Positions 55,861-63,018 of a DNA stretch of 64,000 nucleotides are shown in pieces. Under the pieces are notes generated by a model. It did no database searches. It was not told the DNA's origin and saw nothing but the letters and a program-made list of their open reading frames with translations. The stretch is taken from the NCBI RefSeq assembly GCF_001707885.1, contig NZ_MASS01000010.1, forward strand, positions 38,273-102,272, read 5' to 3'. Made by a program: the position numbers and the translations under genes. Positions within the stretch are counted from its first letter, which is position 1. Each line of letters begins with the position of its first letter. Origin of the DNA: Desulfosporosinus cupriresistens. GTDB lineage: Bacteria > Bacillota > Desulfitobacteriia > Desulfitobacteriales > Desulfitobacteriaceae.

Positions 55861-58156
55861 GGCTTTCCTCCACAATTTCCATTCGATGGCTATAAACATT
55901 TAGAACCACAAAACCCTGCTCTTGTGCTTGATATTCAACCCAATAGGTTACCTTAACAGGGCGGAAATGAGCTAAACTGTGTCCATTGTCCGGATTGATG
56001 AACTTTCTTCCTGTTCGCTCGGCAAATTCTATGACCTGTTGAATATCTTCGATAAGAATACGCCGTTCCTCCATAATCTCCAGTACTTTTTCGTTTAATA
56101 GAAGGTTAATGTTACGATACGCTCCTTCCCTTTCCGGTGGAGTTTCTTTCCACAGTGATTCTAATAACTTTCTTTTTAGTTTAGCACGATTCTCTTGACG
56201 ATAAGAAAATCCAGCACTAGGCCTGACAGAGGCCTCTTCGAGGTTAACTCCAAATAGTAAATCTAATAAATGAAACGTACGCTTGCCTTTAGATGCAAAG
56301 TTATCTCTGCACATAGCACAGTAAGCTGCATAGTCTGTTGTGCTTTCACTGATTCGATCTTCGACGATCTTCTTTGCCAACTCAGGATTGGCAAAGGAGG
56401 TCAGCCCTCCAAAACCACAACACTTGGTCCGTTCTTTACTGTAGGGCAATTCTTCAATGTCAAAACCCTGCCTGGTTAAAATGTTTCGTACAGCGTCCTG
56501 GATTTCCGGTTCATGTCGCGCAGTGCAAGCATCCTGCACCGCGACTTGTTTACCCCTCACGCTGATTGCTTGACTAGGAAGATCTAAATCAGCCATCAAC
56601 TCCCACAAAGAGACTAGCTCAGGGAACTTATCTCGGAACATGCTGTGACAAGTTGGACAGGCGACGATGATCCTCGGTTTGCCTAGGCTTTCCCATTCCC
56701 GAACCAAATCGTCCAAATTGCTGCGGTATAAGTTTTGTTCTCCTGCCCAATCTGCCGGAGCACCACAACAACGTAACATGAGAGCTACTCCTCCAGAAAG
56801 CTTTTCAGTTAAATAAGCATAAACCATTTCCACCTGCTCAGGTGACGAAGCGCTTAATTGACACCCCGGAAAGAAAACATACTTACTGGAATTATTGCCT
56901 GGTTGATGTCTGGACAAAACAAAGGCATCACTGTTACTAAAAGCCATATCTCTTAGTGCAAAATCATGGGCTGAAGGGGGCATTTTTCCTTTGTTCACCA
57001 TGCTCTCCCGAGTTGCTTTACAAGTCTCTCCAAGGTCTAGTCCTTGAGGACAAACTTCTGCACACAATCCACAGAGAGAACAGGAATTGATCATTTTATT
57101 TCCGTGGCGCATACCCATCACGATCGAATCATTATTGTATATTTGTCGTAGATATTTTTTGGGGTAACTACCGTAGTTTTCTAAGTATTTGCAGGCCTTC
57201 ACACATTCGAGACATTGACAATCTAGGCACCTACTTGCTTCCTGAAGAGCTTCCTCAGCAGTATAACCTCCAAGCTCGTCACTTATTGGCACTACTGGCA
57301 AAGGGGTAATCCCTTTAGTATTGACAAATAACTTGGTGCCGTGAGCCCCTTCACCTTCCCGTGAAGCTGTTAAGGAAACACCCTGTAAATATCTATCTAT
57401 AGAGACTGCCGCCTTACGGCCATCAGCAACAGCCATAATGGGCGAGTCATTGCCTAAAAGGGATCCGCTAAATATTCCTGTGATCGGAGTGGCACAGGTT
57501 ACAGGGTCAACCTCGTCTTGTTGGCCTAAGAGTTCTAAAACTTCTTTTGATTGATCTGCAAAACCAAGATACACTACATTGAATTCTTTTTGAAGTGTAT
57601 CTAGATCCTGCTGGTTTATTGCCTTGTTTAGCTCTATTTGAACGTTAAGTCGGTTTAAAACGGACAGTTCCTCGGCTATAACCTCTGGGGGTAGCTGGTG
57701 TTCAGAAAAACTCCATAGGTTTCCGCCAAGACGATCTGCTTTCTCAAACAGACTAACCTTATATCCTTTTTTAGCCAAGTCATAAGCTGCAGTTAGGCCT
57801 CGAAGACCAGAACCAACTACCGCAACGGTCTGACTTTTTGGGGGGACTTTCATTACTTTTGCTATTTTTACAGATTGGTCTTGCACACAATATCTCTCTA
57901 GAGCCGAAATAGCGATAGGCGATCCTACATCTTGGCGTTTACAGACATTCTCACAAGGATGGTCGCAAATTCTCCCAATTATTCCAGGAAAAGGCTGTTT
58001 TTTCTGCAGCGTTGCTAAGGCGCTTTTTAAGTCCTGATTCTTAATGTCCCGCATCAATTTCCGAGCATCTACGTGGATTGGACAACCAGCAGTACAGGCA
58101 GGGGGATTCTCTTGAGTACATTTATCTTCTTGTCTTTTTAGTTCGTCCTGTTCCAT
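55853..58156 (-). CDS. FAD/NAD(P) oxidoreductase with Fe-S clusters and HdrD-like domains
   Basis: A 767-residue multidomain protein. The N-terminus is GltD-like: Fe-S Cys in CTAGCPIHVDARK and CDHPCENVCKRQDVG, then the FAD loop VAVVGSGLRGLTAAYDLAKKG. Mid-protein ferredoxin sites are CLDCQCLECVKACKY and CSLCGLCAEVCPQG. Two CCG domains follow (MLRCCGAPADW, ACPTCHSMF; KCCGFGGL, YCAMC), and a unique C-terminal part of about 130 residues. It would link NAD(P)H and Fe-S/disulfide chemistry, perhaps carrying electrons from the hydroxylase. It is the first gene after the structured region. Confidence 0.9.
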   Translation of the reverse strand: MEQDELKRQEDKCTQENPPACTAGCPIHVDARKLMRDIKNQDLKSALATLQKKQPFPGIIGRICDHPCENVCKRQDVGSPIAISALERYCVQDQSVKIAKVMKVPPKSQTVAVVGSGLRGLTAAYDLAKKGYKVSLFEKADRLGGNLWSFSEHQLPPEVIAEELSVLNRLNVQIELNKAINQQDLDTLQKEFNVVYLGFADQSKEVLELLGQQDEVDPVTCATPITGIFSGSLLGNDSPIMAVADGRKAAVSIDRYLQGVSLTASREGEGAHGTKLFVNTKGITPLPVVPISDELGGYTAEEALQEASRCLDCQCLECVKACKYLENYGSYPKKYLRQIYNNDSIVMGMRHGNKMINSCSLCGLCAEVCPQGLDLGETCKATRESMVNKGKMPPSAHDFALRDMAFSNSDAFVLSRHQPGNNSSKYVFFPGCQLSASSPEQVEMVYAYLTEKLSGGVALMLRCCGAPADWAGEQNLYRSNLDDLVREWESLGKPRIIVACPTCHSMFRDKFPELVSLWELMADLDLPSQAISVRGKQVAVQDACTARHEPEIQDAVRNILTRQGFDIEELPYSKERTKCCGFGGLTSFANPELAKKIVEDRISESTTDYAAYCAMCRDNFASKGKRTFHLLDLLFGVNLEEASVRPSAGFSYRQENRAKLKRKLLESLWKETPPEREGAYRNINLLLNEKVLEIMEERRILIEDIQQVIEFAERTGRKFINPDNGHSLAHFRPVKVTYWVEYQAQEQGFVVLNVYSHRMEIVEESHE

Positions 58157-58226
58157 CTACACACCCACTTCCCTAAAGTTATTGCCTGCGAGTAAAGAAA
58201 ACTTAGCTAGCGCACACACACACGAA

Positions 58227-58282
58227 GACACTGTCTTCGCATGTATTAACCCTTCTTGCAGACACTGTCTTCGCATGTATTA
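58227..58282. repeat. Direct repeat of 22 bases
   Basis: GACACTGTCTTCGCATGTAT(TA) occurs at 58227-58248 and again exactly at 58261-58282, 34 bases apart. Each copy begins with a self-complementary GACACTGTCTTC part. A short CA-repeat (58211-58222) precedes them. Confidence 0.9.
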
Positions 58283-58303
58283 GTCATTCTGTCAGCCTGC
58301 GAA

Positions 58304-58480
58304 GGCGATTGCCAAGTTGAACTTCTGCGCTGGCCATGACTCGGACAGGACGTCCGAGGTTAAAAACCGACTTTGATGGCAATGCGCCGCGATGGCGAGA
58401 AGGAACCGCTGACCATGACTCGAACAAGGATGTTCGAGGTTAGAACACCGCCATGACTGGGTGGGTCCCTTCTCACCATC
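58304..58480. ncRNA. Tandem pair of structured units, candidate RNA or palindromic element
   Basis: Two similar units. Unit 1 (58304-58388) is closed by GGCG-ATTGCC-AAGT with ACTT-GGCAAT-CGCC; unit 2 (58391-58480) by GATGGCGAGAAGGAACC with GGGTCCCTTCTCACCATC. Inside each is CCATGA, a hairpin, then GAGGTTA. The hairpins are CTCGGAC/GTCCGAG (58340-58358) and CTCGAAC/GTTCGAG (58419-58438), differing by a compensatory pair. This is strong sign of conserved structure. It lies between the hydroxylase gene and its accessory operon. A leader RNA on the minus strand or a dispersed repeat are both possible; the strand is not known. Confidence 0.55.
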
Positions 58481-58481
58481 C

Positions 58482-58582
58482 ATGGCTACAGGGACACTCG
58501 GCCATCACGACACCATGCCAATCCACACTGCACGAGTATGCGTAATGAGTTGCAGTGTGGCGATAAGCTCGTCCGCTTATCG
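58482..58582. repeat. Three further hairpins of the structured region
   Basis: ATGGC pairs with GCCAT (58483-58505). CCACACTGCA (58523-58532) pairs perfectly with TGCAGTGTGG (58551-58560). CGATAAGC pairs with GCTTATCG (58561-58582). They follow each other without gaps and continue the tandem units. Confidence 0.75.
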
Positions 58583-58605
58583 TGACGCGGTATAAACAAA
58601 CGTAG

Positions 58606-58641
58606 GGAACCTAAAATTGGCTTTAACCAATTTTAGGTTCC
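58606..58641 (-). terminator. Long hairpin after the hydroxylase gene
   Basis: GGAACCTAAAATTGG and CCAATTTTAGGTTCC pair perfectly around 6 bases, 40 bases past the stop. The following T-run on the minus strand is weak (CTACGTTTG), so termination may be partial. Confidence 0.7.
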
Positions 58642-58680
58642 GGTTTTCGATTCTGTAGGGCAAAAGTGGAATTATTATTC

Positions 58681-61401
58681 CTAAGCTTTAAGTCCAGCAA
58701 GTACTTTTTCCGGACGAGCTGGTAAGTGAGTGATCCGTACTCCGCAAGCATTGTAAATTGCATTAATGATCGAAGCATGAGGAGATGTCAATGGCAATTC
58801 TCCTGAACCAGCAGCACCGTAAGGACCTTCAGGTCTTGGTGTTTCAACATATAGGAGTTCCATATCGTCTGGGGCATCTTTGATGAATGGAAGTCCGCAG
58901 CCGATTAAATCGGTATGTTTCTTCAGATCTTCAAAATCTTCGCTCAGAGCTAAACCGAGACCTTGAATCAAACCACCATAGAGTTGTCCGTCGACAACTA
59001 ATTTGTTGATAATTGTACCAACATCGGCAACCATTGTCATTTTGGCAACTTCAGTTTTACCCGTTGTGATATCAACTTCAACTTGAGACAAGAAGGCTCC
59101 ATACATATAGACAGCAAACGGATTCCCTTGTCCGGTCGTTACATCGCACTCTTTAGCAGGTGCAGTCCAAGAACCTTCGAAATAGGTCGGTATTTTTTCT
59201 GCAACCATTTCTTCGTAGGTGCGGTAGGTTCCATCCGCTTTCGTGACAGCTTTTAATAACATTTCACAAGCAACCCGAGTGGCATTACCACACATAACAT
59301 TCGAACGACTTCCACCTGCAGGTCCGCTGTTAGGGGTTAAGGCCATATCGCACATCACCAGTTTAATATCTTCTGGTTTAATTCCTAGTGGACGTAAGGT
59401 CTCATGAGCAATGGTTAAGGTTCCCATGTCAGCGCCTTGACCATGATCTTCCCAGGAAGAATAAATCGTAACGCCGGTTGCAGTTAGTTCAGCATTGACC
59501 GCAGAACTGTCCGCTCCGTCTAAGCCTGAGCCATAAATACCAATGGACATTCCAAATCCGCGTTTCTTGTCAGGACCTGATGCTGGTTGTTTAGCCCATT
59601 CTTTGGCTTTTTCGTAAGCAGGCTTGAGTTTATCCATGATGTCAACCATACAGTAAACTTCTGGTTCACAGCCAGTTGGTGTGGTATCACCAGGTCTGTA
59701 AACATTTTTGTAACGCAGTTCAAATGGATCCATACCTAGTTTTTCAGCGAGTTCATCCATCAGTACTTCAGAGGAGAAAGTACTTTGCGGAGATCCGTAG
59801 CCGCGGAAAGCAGAACCCCAAGCGTGGTTGGTACATACAGTACGTCCTTCACCGCGAATATTGGGGATGTTATAGCCGCAGCCAATGAACTGGGTGCCCC
59901 GCATGGTGAGCAAATCACCAAATTCAGAGTAGGGACCATGGTCTACTGACCAATCGGATTCCATCGCAAGTAATTTACCTTCCTTAGTAGCCCCAAATTT
60001 AAGATTAATAAAGAAAGGTGAGCGCTTTCCTGTATACGTCGTTTGTTGGAAATAATCAAACTCGAGGTATACAGGTCTCCCTGTTGCCACAGCAGCTACC
60101 CCTAATAAGGCTTCAATCGTTGGACTAAATTTATAACCAAAGGTTCCGCCGGTTGGATTTTGGACCAAAATTAGTTTATCTGATTCAATCCCAATCCCTG
60201 CGCAAATCATAGCCTGATGGAGGTGAATTCCAATACTCTTAGAATGAATAATCAATTTTCCTTCTTCATCAAAGAAAGCAAAACCGACATCTGGCTCAAT
60301 TGGTAGATGAGGCTGACGTCCAACATAGAAATCGTCTTGGACTACGACATCTGCTTTTTCCATTATTGGGGCAGTATCGTCACCCTTGACAACCTGAGTT
60401 TCAAAATAAACGTTGGGAGTTCCTGGATGAATTTCAATGGCGTCATCTGCCATAGCTGCAGGTGCACTCATATATTCAGGCAATAATTCAAGTTCCACTT
60501 TTACTTTTTCCACGGCAGCTTGAGCATGCGCAGCTGTATCGGCTGCAACAATGGCTATGGCATCCCCAAATTGGAACACTTTTTTCTCACAAAGGATCGG
60601 ACGATCCCAGCCATCCCCTTTGTTTGTCGGGAAAGTAATTAAACCAGTGATTTGGTTTTTGCCAACAACATCTTTATATGTGATGATTTTGTAGACACCA
60701 GGCATTTTTTCAGCCTCAGATGTGTCGATCGAAAGGATATTCGCATGCGAAACCTTTGCTTGAACCAGTTTAAGTTGCAAAGTTTCTTCAGGCATTTTAA
60801 GTCCTAAATCAGCACCAAATTCCCAGGTACCGGTAACTTTAGCAGTAGCGGACGGACGAATGTATTCGCTACCAAGGATTTTGCCATCAGCAGGTAATTT
60901 TGCAAATAATTCTTCAACCGTAACCTCGCCCCGAATCAGCCTTGCTGCTTCCATGACCGAGTCAACTAAAGGTTTATACCCCGTGCAACGGCAGGCATTC
61001 CTGTGTTTTTGGAACCAATCCCGGACATCTTCTCTAGTAGGATTTACATTTTCTTCTAACAGTTGTTTCGCTGAAACGATGAATCCTGGAGTACAGAAAC
61101 CACATTGAGCGGCTCCATGGATCATCCAAGCGAGTTGCAAAGGATGTAAATGTTCCTTGGTGCCTACTCCTTCGATGGTCGTTATATTTGCATTATCGGC
61201 AACCCGTTTCATTTTCGTAACGCAGGAACGGATGACTTTTCCATTTATAATGACGGAACACGCACCGCATTGAGCCTTTCCACATCCTACTTTAGTTCCT
61301 GTCATGTGTAGTTGTCCTCGTAACACATTGGATAAGATAGCTTCCCCATCGACAAGTAACGTTTGGGGAACACCGTTGATTACTACATTTTTCTTAATCA
61401 A
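58681..61401 (-). CDS. Molybdenum hydroxylase, aldehyde oxidoreductase (Mop) type
   Basis: A 906-residue single-chain xanthine-oxidase-family enzyme, the same size and layout as Desulfovibrio gigas aldehyde oxidoreductase. First 2Fe-2S: C40, C45, C48, C60; second: C99, C102, C136, C138 (CRCTGY). The Mo domain shows GGTFGYKFSPT, AFRGYGSPQ, GPAGGSRSN, and the catalytic Glu near 868 in GAAGSGELP. No FAD domain and no signal peptide: cytoplasmic. It probably oxidises an aldehyde or N-heterocycle with water. The TTG start has AAGGAG 11 bases upstream. A sigma-54 promoter and a 24-codon frame lie before it. Mo or W cannot be told apart from sequence. Confidence 0.94.
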   Translation of the reverse strand: MIKKNVVINGVPQTLLVDGEAILSNVLRGQLHMTGTKVGCGKAQCGACSVIINGKVIRSCVTKMKRVADNANITTIEGVGTKEHLHPLQLAWMIHGAAQCGFCTPGFIVSAKQLLEENVNPTREDVRDWFQKHRNACRCTGYKPLVDSVMEAARLIRGEVTVEELFAKLPADGKILGSEYIRPSATAKVTGTWEFGADLGLKMPEETLQLKLVQAKVSHANILSIDTSEAEKMPGVYKIITYKDVVGKNQITGLITFPTNKGDGWDRPILCEKKVFQFGDAIAIVAADTAAHAQAAVEKVKVELELLPEYMSAPAAMADDAIEIHPGTPNVYFETQVVKGDDTAPIMEKADVVVQDDFYVGRQPHLPIEPDVGFAFFDEEGKLIIHSKSIGIHLHQAMICAGIGIESDKLILVQNPTGGTFGYKFSPTIEALLGVAAVATGRPVYLEFDYFQQTTYTGKRSPFFINLKFGATKEGKLLAMESDWSVDHGPYSEFGDLLTMRGTQFIGCGYNIPNIRGEGRTVCTNHAWGSAFRGYGSPQSTFSSEVLMDELAEKLGMDPFELRYKNVYRPGDTTPTGCEPEVYCMVDIMDKLKPAYEKAKEWAKQPASGPDKKRGFGMSIGIYGSGLDGADSSAVNAELTATGVTIYSSWEDHGQGADMGTLTIAHETLRPLGIKPEDIKLVMCDMALTPNSGPAGGSRSNVMCGNATRVACEMLLKAVTKADGTYRTYEEMVAEKIPTYFEGSWTAPAKECDVTTGQGNPFAVYMYGAFLSQVEVDITTGKTEVAKMTMVADVGTIINKLVVDGQLYGGLIQGLGLALSEDFEDLKKHTDLIGCGLPFIKDAPDDMELLYVETPRPEGPYGAAGSGELPLTSPHASIINAIYNACGVRITHLPARPEKVLAGLKA

Positions 61402-61422
61402 TTTGTTCTCGCTCCTTTTTGA

Positions 61423-61497
61423 TTAATTTGCTAAGGCTTTGATCTTGGTCGCCAGTAAAGCAATTTCCCCGCCTATCGTAAAATGAACAACTGGCAA
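61423..61497 (-). CDS. Leader peptide frame, 24 codons, before the hydroxylase gene
   Basis: A TTG-started frame (MPVVHFTIGGEIALL..., ending ALAN) with a strong site, GGGAGG 7 bases upstream. Its TAA is 22 bases before the hydroxylase start. It lies inside the sigma-54 transcript. It may be a small protein, a translation-coupling leader or chance; a strong site with a short frame favours one of the first two. Confidence 0.5.
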   Translation of the reverse strand: MPVVHFTIGGEIALLATKIKALAN

Positions 61498-61857
61498 ATT
61501 TGTTCCTCCCATTCTTCTTTGTGATTGCCAGAATTGGCTTTACTATAATTAAGTTTTGTTTACTTTGATTGGCTTTGCTTTACTTGGCTTGTAGTAATAC
61601 TACTGCAAGTTTCATGCCAATAATTCACACTATTTGAATTTTACTAATCAACTCAAAATTCCTGACATAAACAGCATTTTCATTTTAAGATATTTTTATC
61701 CATAATTTCGTTAGAAAGTCTATTCAAATCTTCTACGCGGAGAGTGACCAAGATCTTGACCTCTTGTTTAGAATACGATACCATGCAAGAAGGAGCAGAT
61801 TGTTTTCCCCCCGCAGTCTGTCCATGAACCGCTGGCAGTTTTCAATCCCGCCGGGGT
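61498..61857. other. Divergent intergenic region of the hydroxylase and MoeA-like genes
   Basis: Contains the sigma-54 promoter (61604-61620). CAAGATCTTG at about 61752 is a perfect 10-base palindrome flanked by GAG and CTC. The part just before the MoeA-like gene is G/C-richer (ACGCGGAGAGTGACC ... CCCGCCGGGG) and could fold; a molybdenum-cofactor riboswitch was considered but not recognised. Confidence 0.45.
61604..61620 (-). promoter_or_regulatory. Sigma-54 promoter of the hydroxylase gene
   Basis: On the minus strand TTGGCATGAAACTTGCA matches TGGCACG-N4-TTGCA at all but one core base, with GG and GC 10 bases apart. Transcription would start about 95 bases before the 24-codon frame. Confidence 0.8.
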
Positions 61858-61863
61858 GTGAGA

Positions 61864-62925
61864 ATGGAACACACCTTACATGATGTATTGGAGGCTATTC
61901 CCATGGAAAAAATCAAAGTGAAGGATTCTGTCGGTGCAGTATTAATCCATGACATGACACAAATCATTCCAGGTGTCATTAAAGGTCCCCGATTTCGCAA
62001 GGGGCATATTGTCCGAGAAGAAGATATTCCGGTTCTCCTGAGTATGGGAAAAGAACATGTTTACGTATGGGACCCAACGCCTGGCCAGATTCATGAAAAT
62101 GAAGCTGCGGAGCGCCTTGCTCAAGCTGTGTCCGGTTCTGGGCTAAGCTTTGACGAACCAAAAGAAGGAAAAGTCACCATAACTGCTGCCCACGATGGAC
62201 TTCTCTATGCCTCAGAAGACGGTATCTGGGCCTTAAATGATTTAGAAAATATTATTTTAGCCACACTTCACAATTATTACCCTGTCAAAAAAGGAGATAA
62301 GGTCGCCGGCACCCGTGTTGTGCCTCTCATGATTGATGAAAAAGTGATCCTCGACGCTGAACGAATTGCCCAAACGTTTTCTAAACCCATTCTGGATGTG
62401 CGGCCTCTCAAGCAGTTGAAGGTTGGGATCGTTACAACAGGAAGTGAAGTCTATCATGGACGAATCAAGGATAAATTCGGCCCCGTTCTACGCACCAAAA
62501 TTACGGACTGGGGTTCTGTAGTTATAGGCCAATCGTTTGCCAACGATGAGATATCCCTGATTCAAACCTGCATTCAAGATCATCTGAATCAGGGAGCTGA
62601 AATGATCTTAGTTAGTGGCGGCATGTCCGTAGACCCCGACGACGTCACCCCCACGGCCATCAAAGAGATGGGAGCTAAACTCATCACTTACGGAGCACCG
62701 GTTTTACCTGGAGCAATGTTTTTGTTAGCCTACATTGGGGATGTTCCTATTATGGGGTTACCAGGGTGCGTCATGTATTCTAAAACCACTGTATTTGATC
62801 TAATAGTCCCGCGCCTGCTTACAGGCGAACAACTAACGCGACGAGATATTACTAAATTAGGGCTTGGTGGTCTTTGCCTCGATTGCCCGGTCTGCACTTA
62901 CCCTCGTTGCTCTTTTGGCAAATAA
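61864..62925 (+). CDS. Molybdopterin-binding protein (MoeA/MoaB-like) with Cys-rich tail
   Basis: A 353-residue protein. The C-terminal half has the MPT-binding fold (VGIVTTGSEVYHGRIKDKFG, then VSGGMSVDPDDVTPTAIKE and LPGAMFLLAYIG) as in MoeA/CinA. The N-terminal half (HDMTQIIPGVIKGPRFRKGH) replaces part of MoeA. The tail has C338, C341, C344 and C349 (CX2CX2CX4C), a possible Fe-S or metal site. The ATG at 61864 has GGGGTG 5 bases upstream; the GTG at 61858 overlaps it. Divergent from the hydroxylase gene, it may insert Mo or bind finished cofactor for it. Confidence 0.88.
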   Translation: MEHTLHDVLEAIPMEKIKVKDSVGAVLIHDMTQIIPGVIKGPRFRKGHIVREEDIPVLLSMGKEHVYVWDPTPGQIHENEAAERLAQAVSGSGLSFDEPKEGKVTITAAHDGLLYASEDGIWALNDLENIILATLHNYYPVKKGDKVAGTRVVPLMIDEKVILDAERIAQTFSKPILDVRPLKQLKVGIVTTGSEVYHGRIKDKFGPVLRTKITDWGSVVIGQSFANDEISLIQTCIQDHLNQGAEMILVSGGMSVDPDDVTPTAIKEMGAKLITYGAPVLPGAMFLLAYIGDVPIMGLPGCVMYSKTTVFDLIVPRLLTGEQLTRRDITKLGLGGLCLDCPVCTYPRCSFGK

Positions 62926-62967
62926 ATGATTCATTCGCATAATAAAATAATAAGACAAATAGAAAAA

Positions 62968-62994
62968 GCACCTCCCCGTTATTTGGGCAGGTGC
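62968..62994. terminator. Bidirectional terminator
   Basis: GCACCTCCCC pairs with GGGCAGGTGC around 7 bases; ATTTCTATTT follows on the plus strand and TTTTTCTATTTG on the minus strand. It lies between convergent genes. Confidence 0.85.
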
Positions 62995-63018
62995 ATTTCT
63001 ATTTAAGACCCTTCCTCC

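Noticed and set aside
58200..58300. CRISPR-like repeats
   Set aside because: Only two copies of the 22-base repeat with a 12-base gap; spacing and number do not fit an array.
58304..58480. Tandem riboswitch of a known class
   Set aside because: The cores do not match glycine, c-di-GMP, THF, TPP, cobalamin or Moco consensus features that I know; left as an unclassified structured element.
58292..58483. Open frame of 63 codons on the minus strand within the structured region
   Set aside because: No ribosome site, and its sequence is fully explained by the hairpin units; codon content follows the palindromes.
61760..61857. Molybdenum-cofactor riboswitch before the MoeA-like gene
   Set aside because: Some G/C-rich pairing is possible, but I could not place the known conserved core. 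A covariance-model search would decide.
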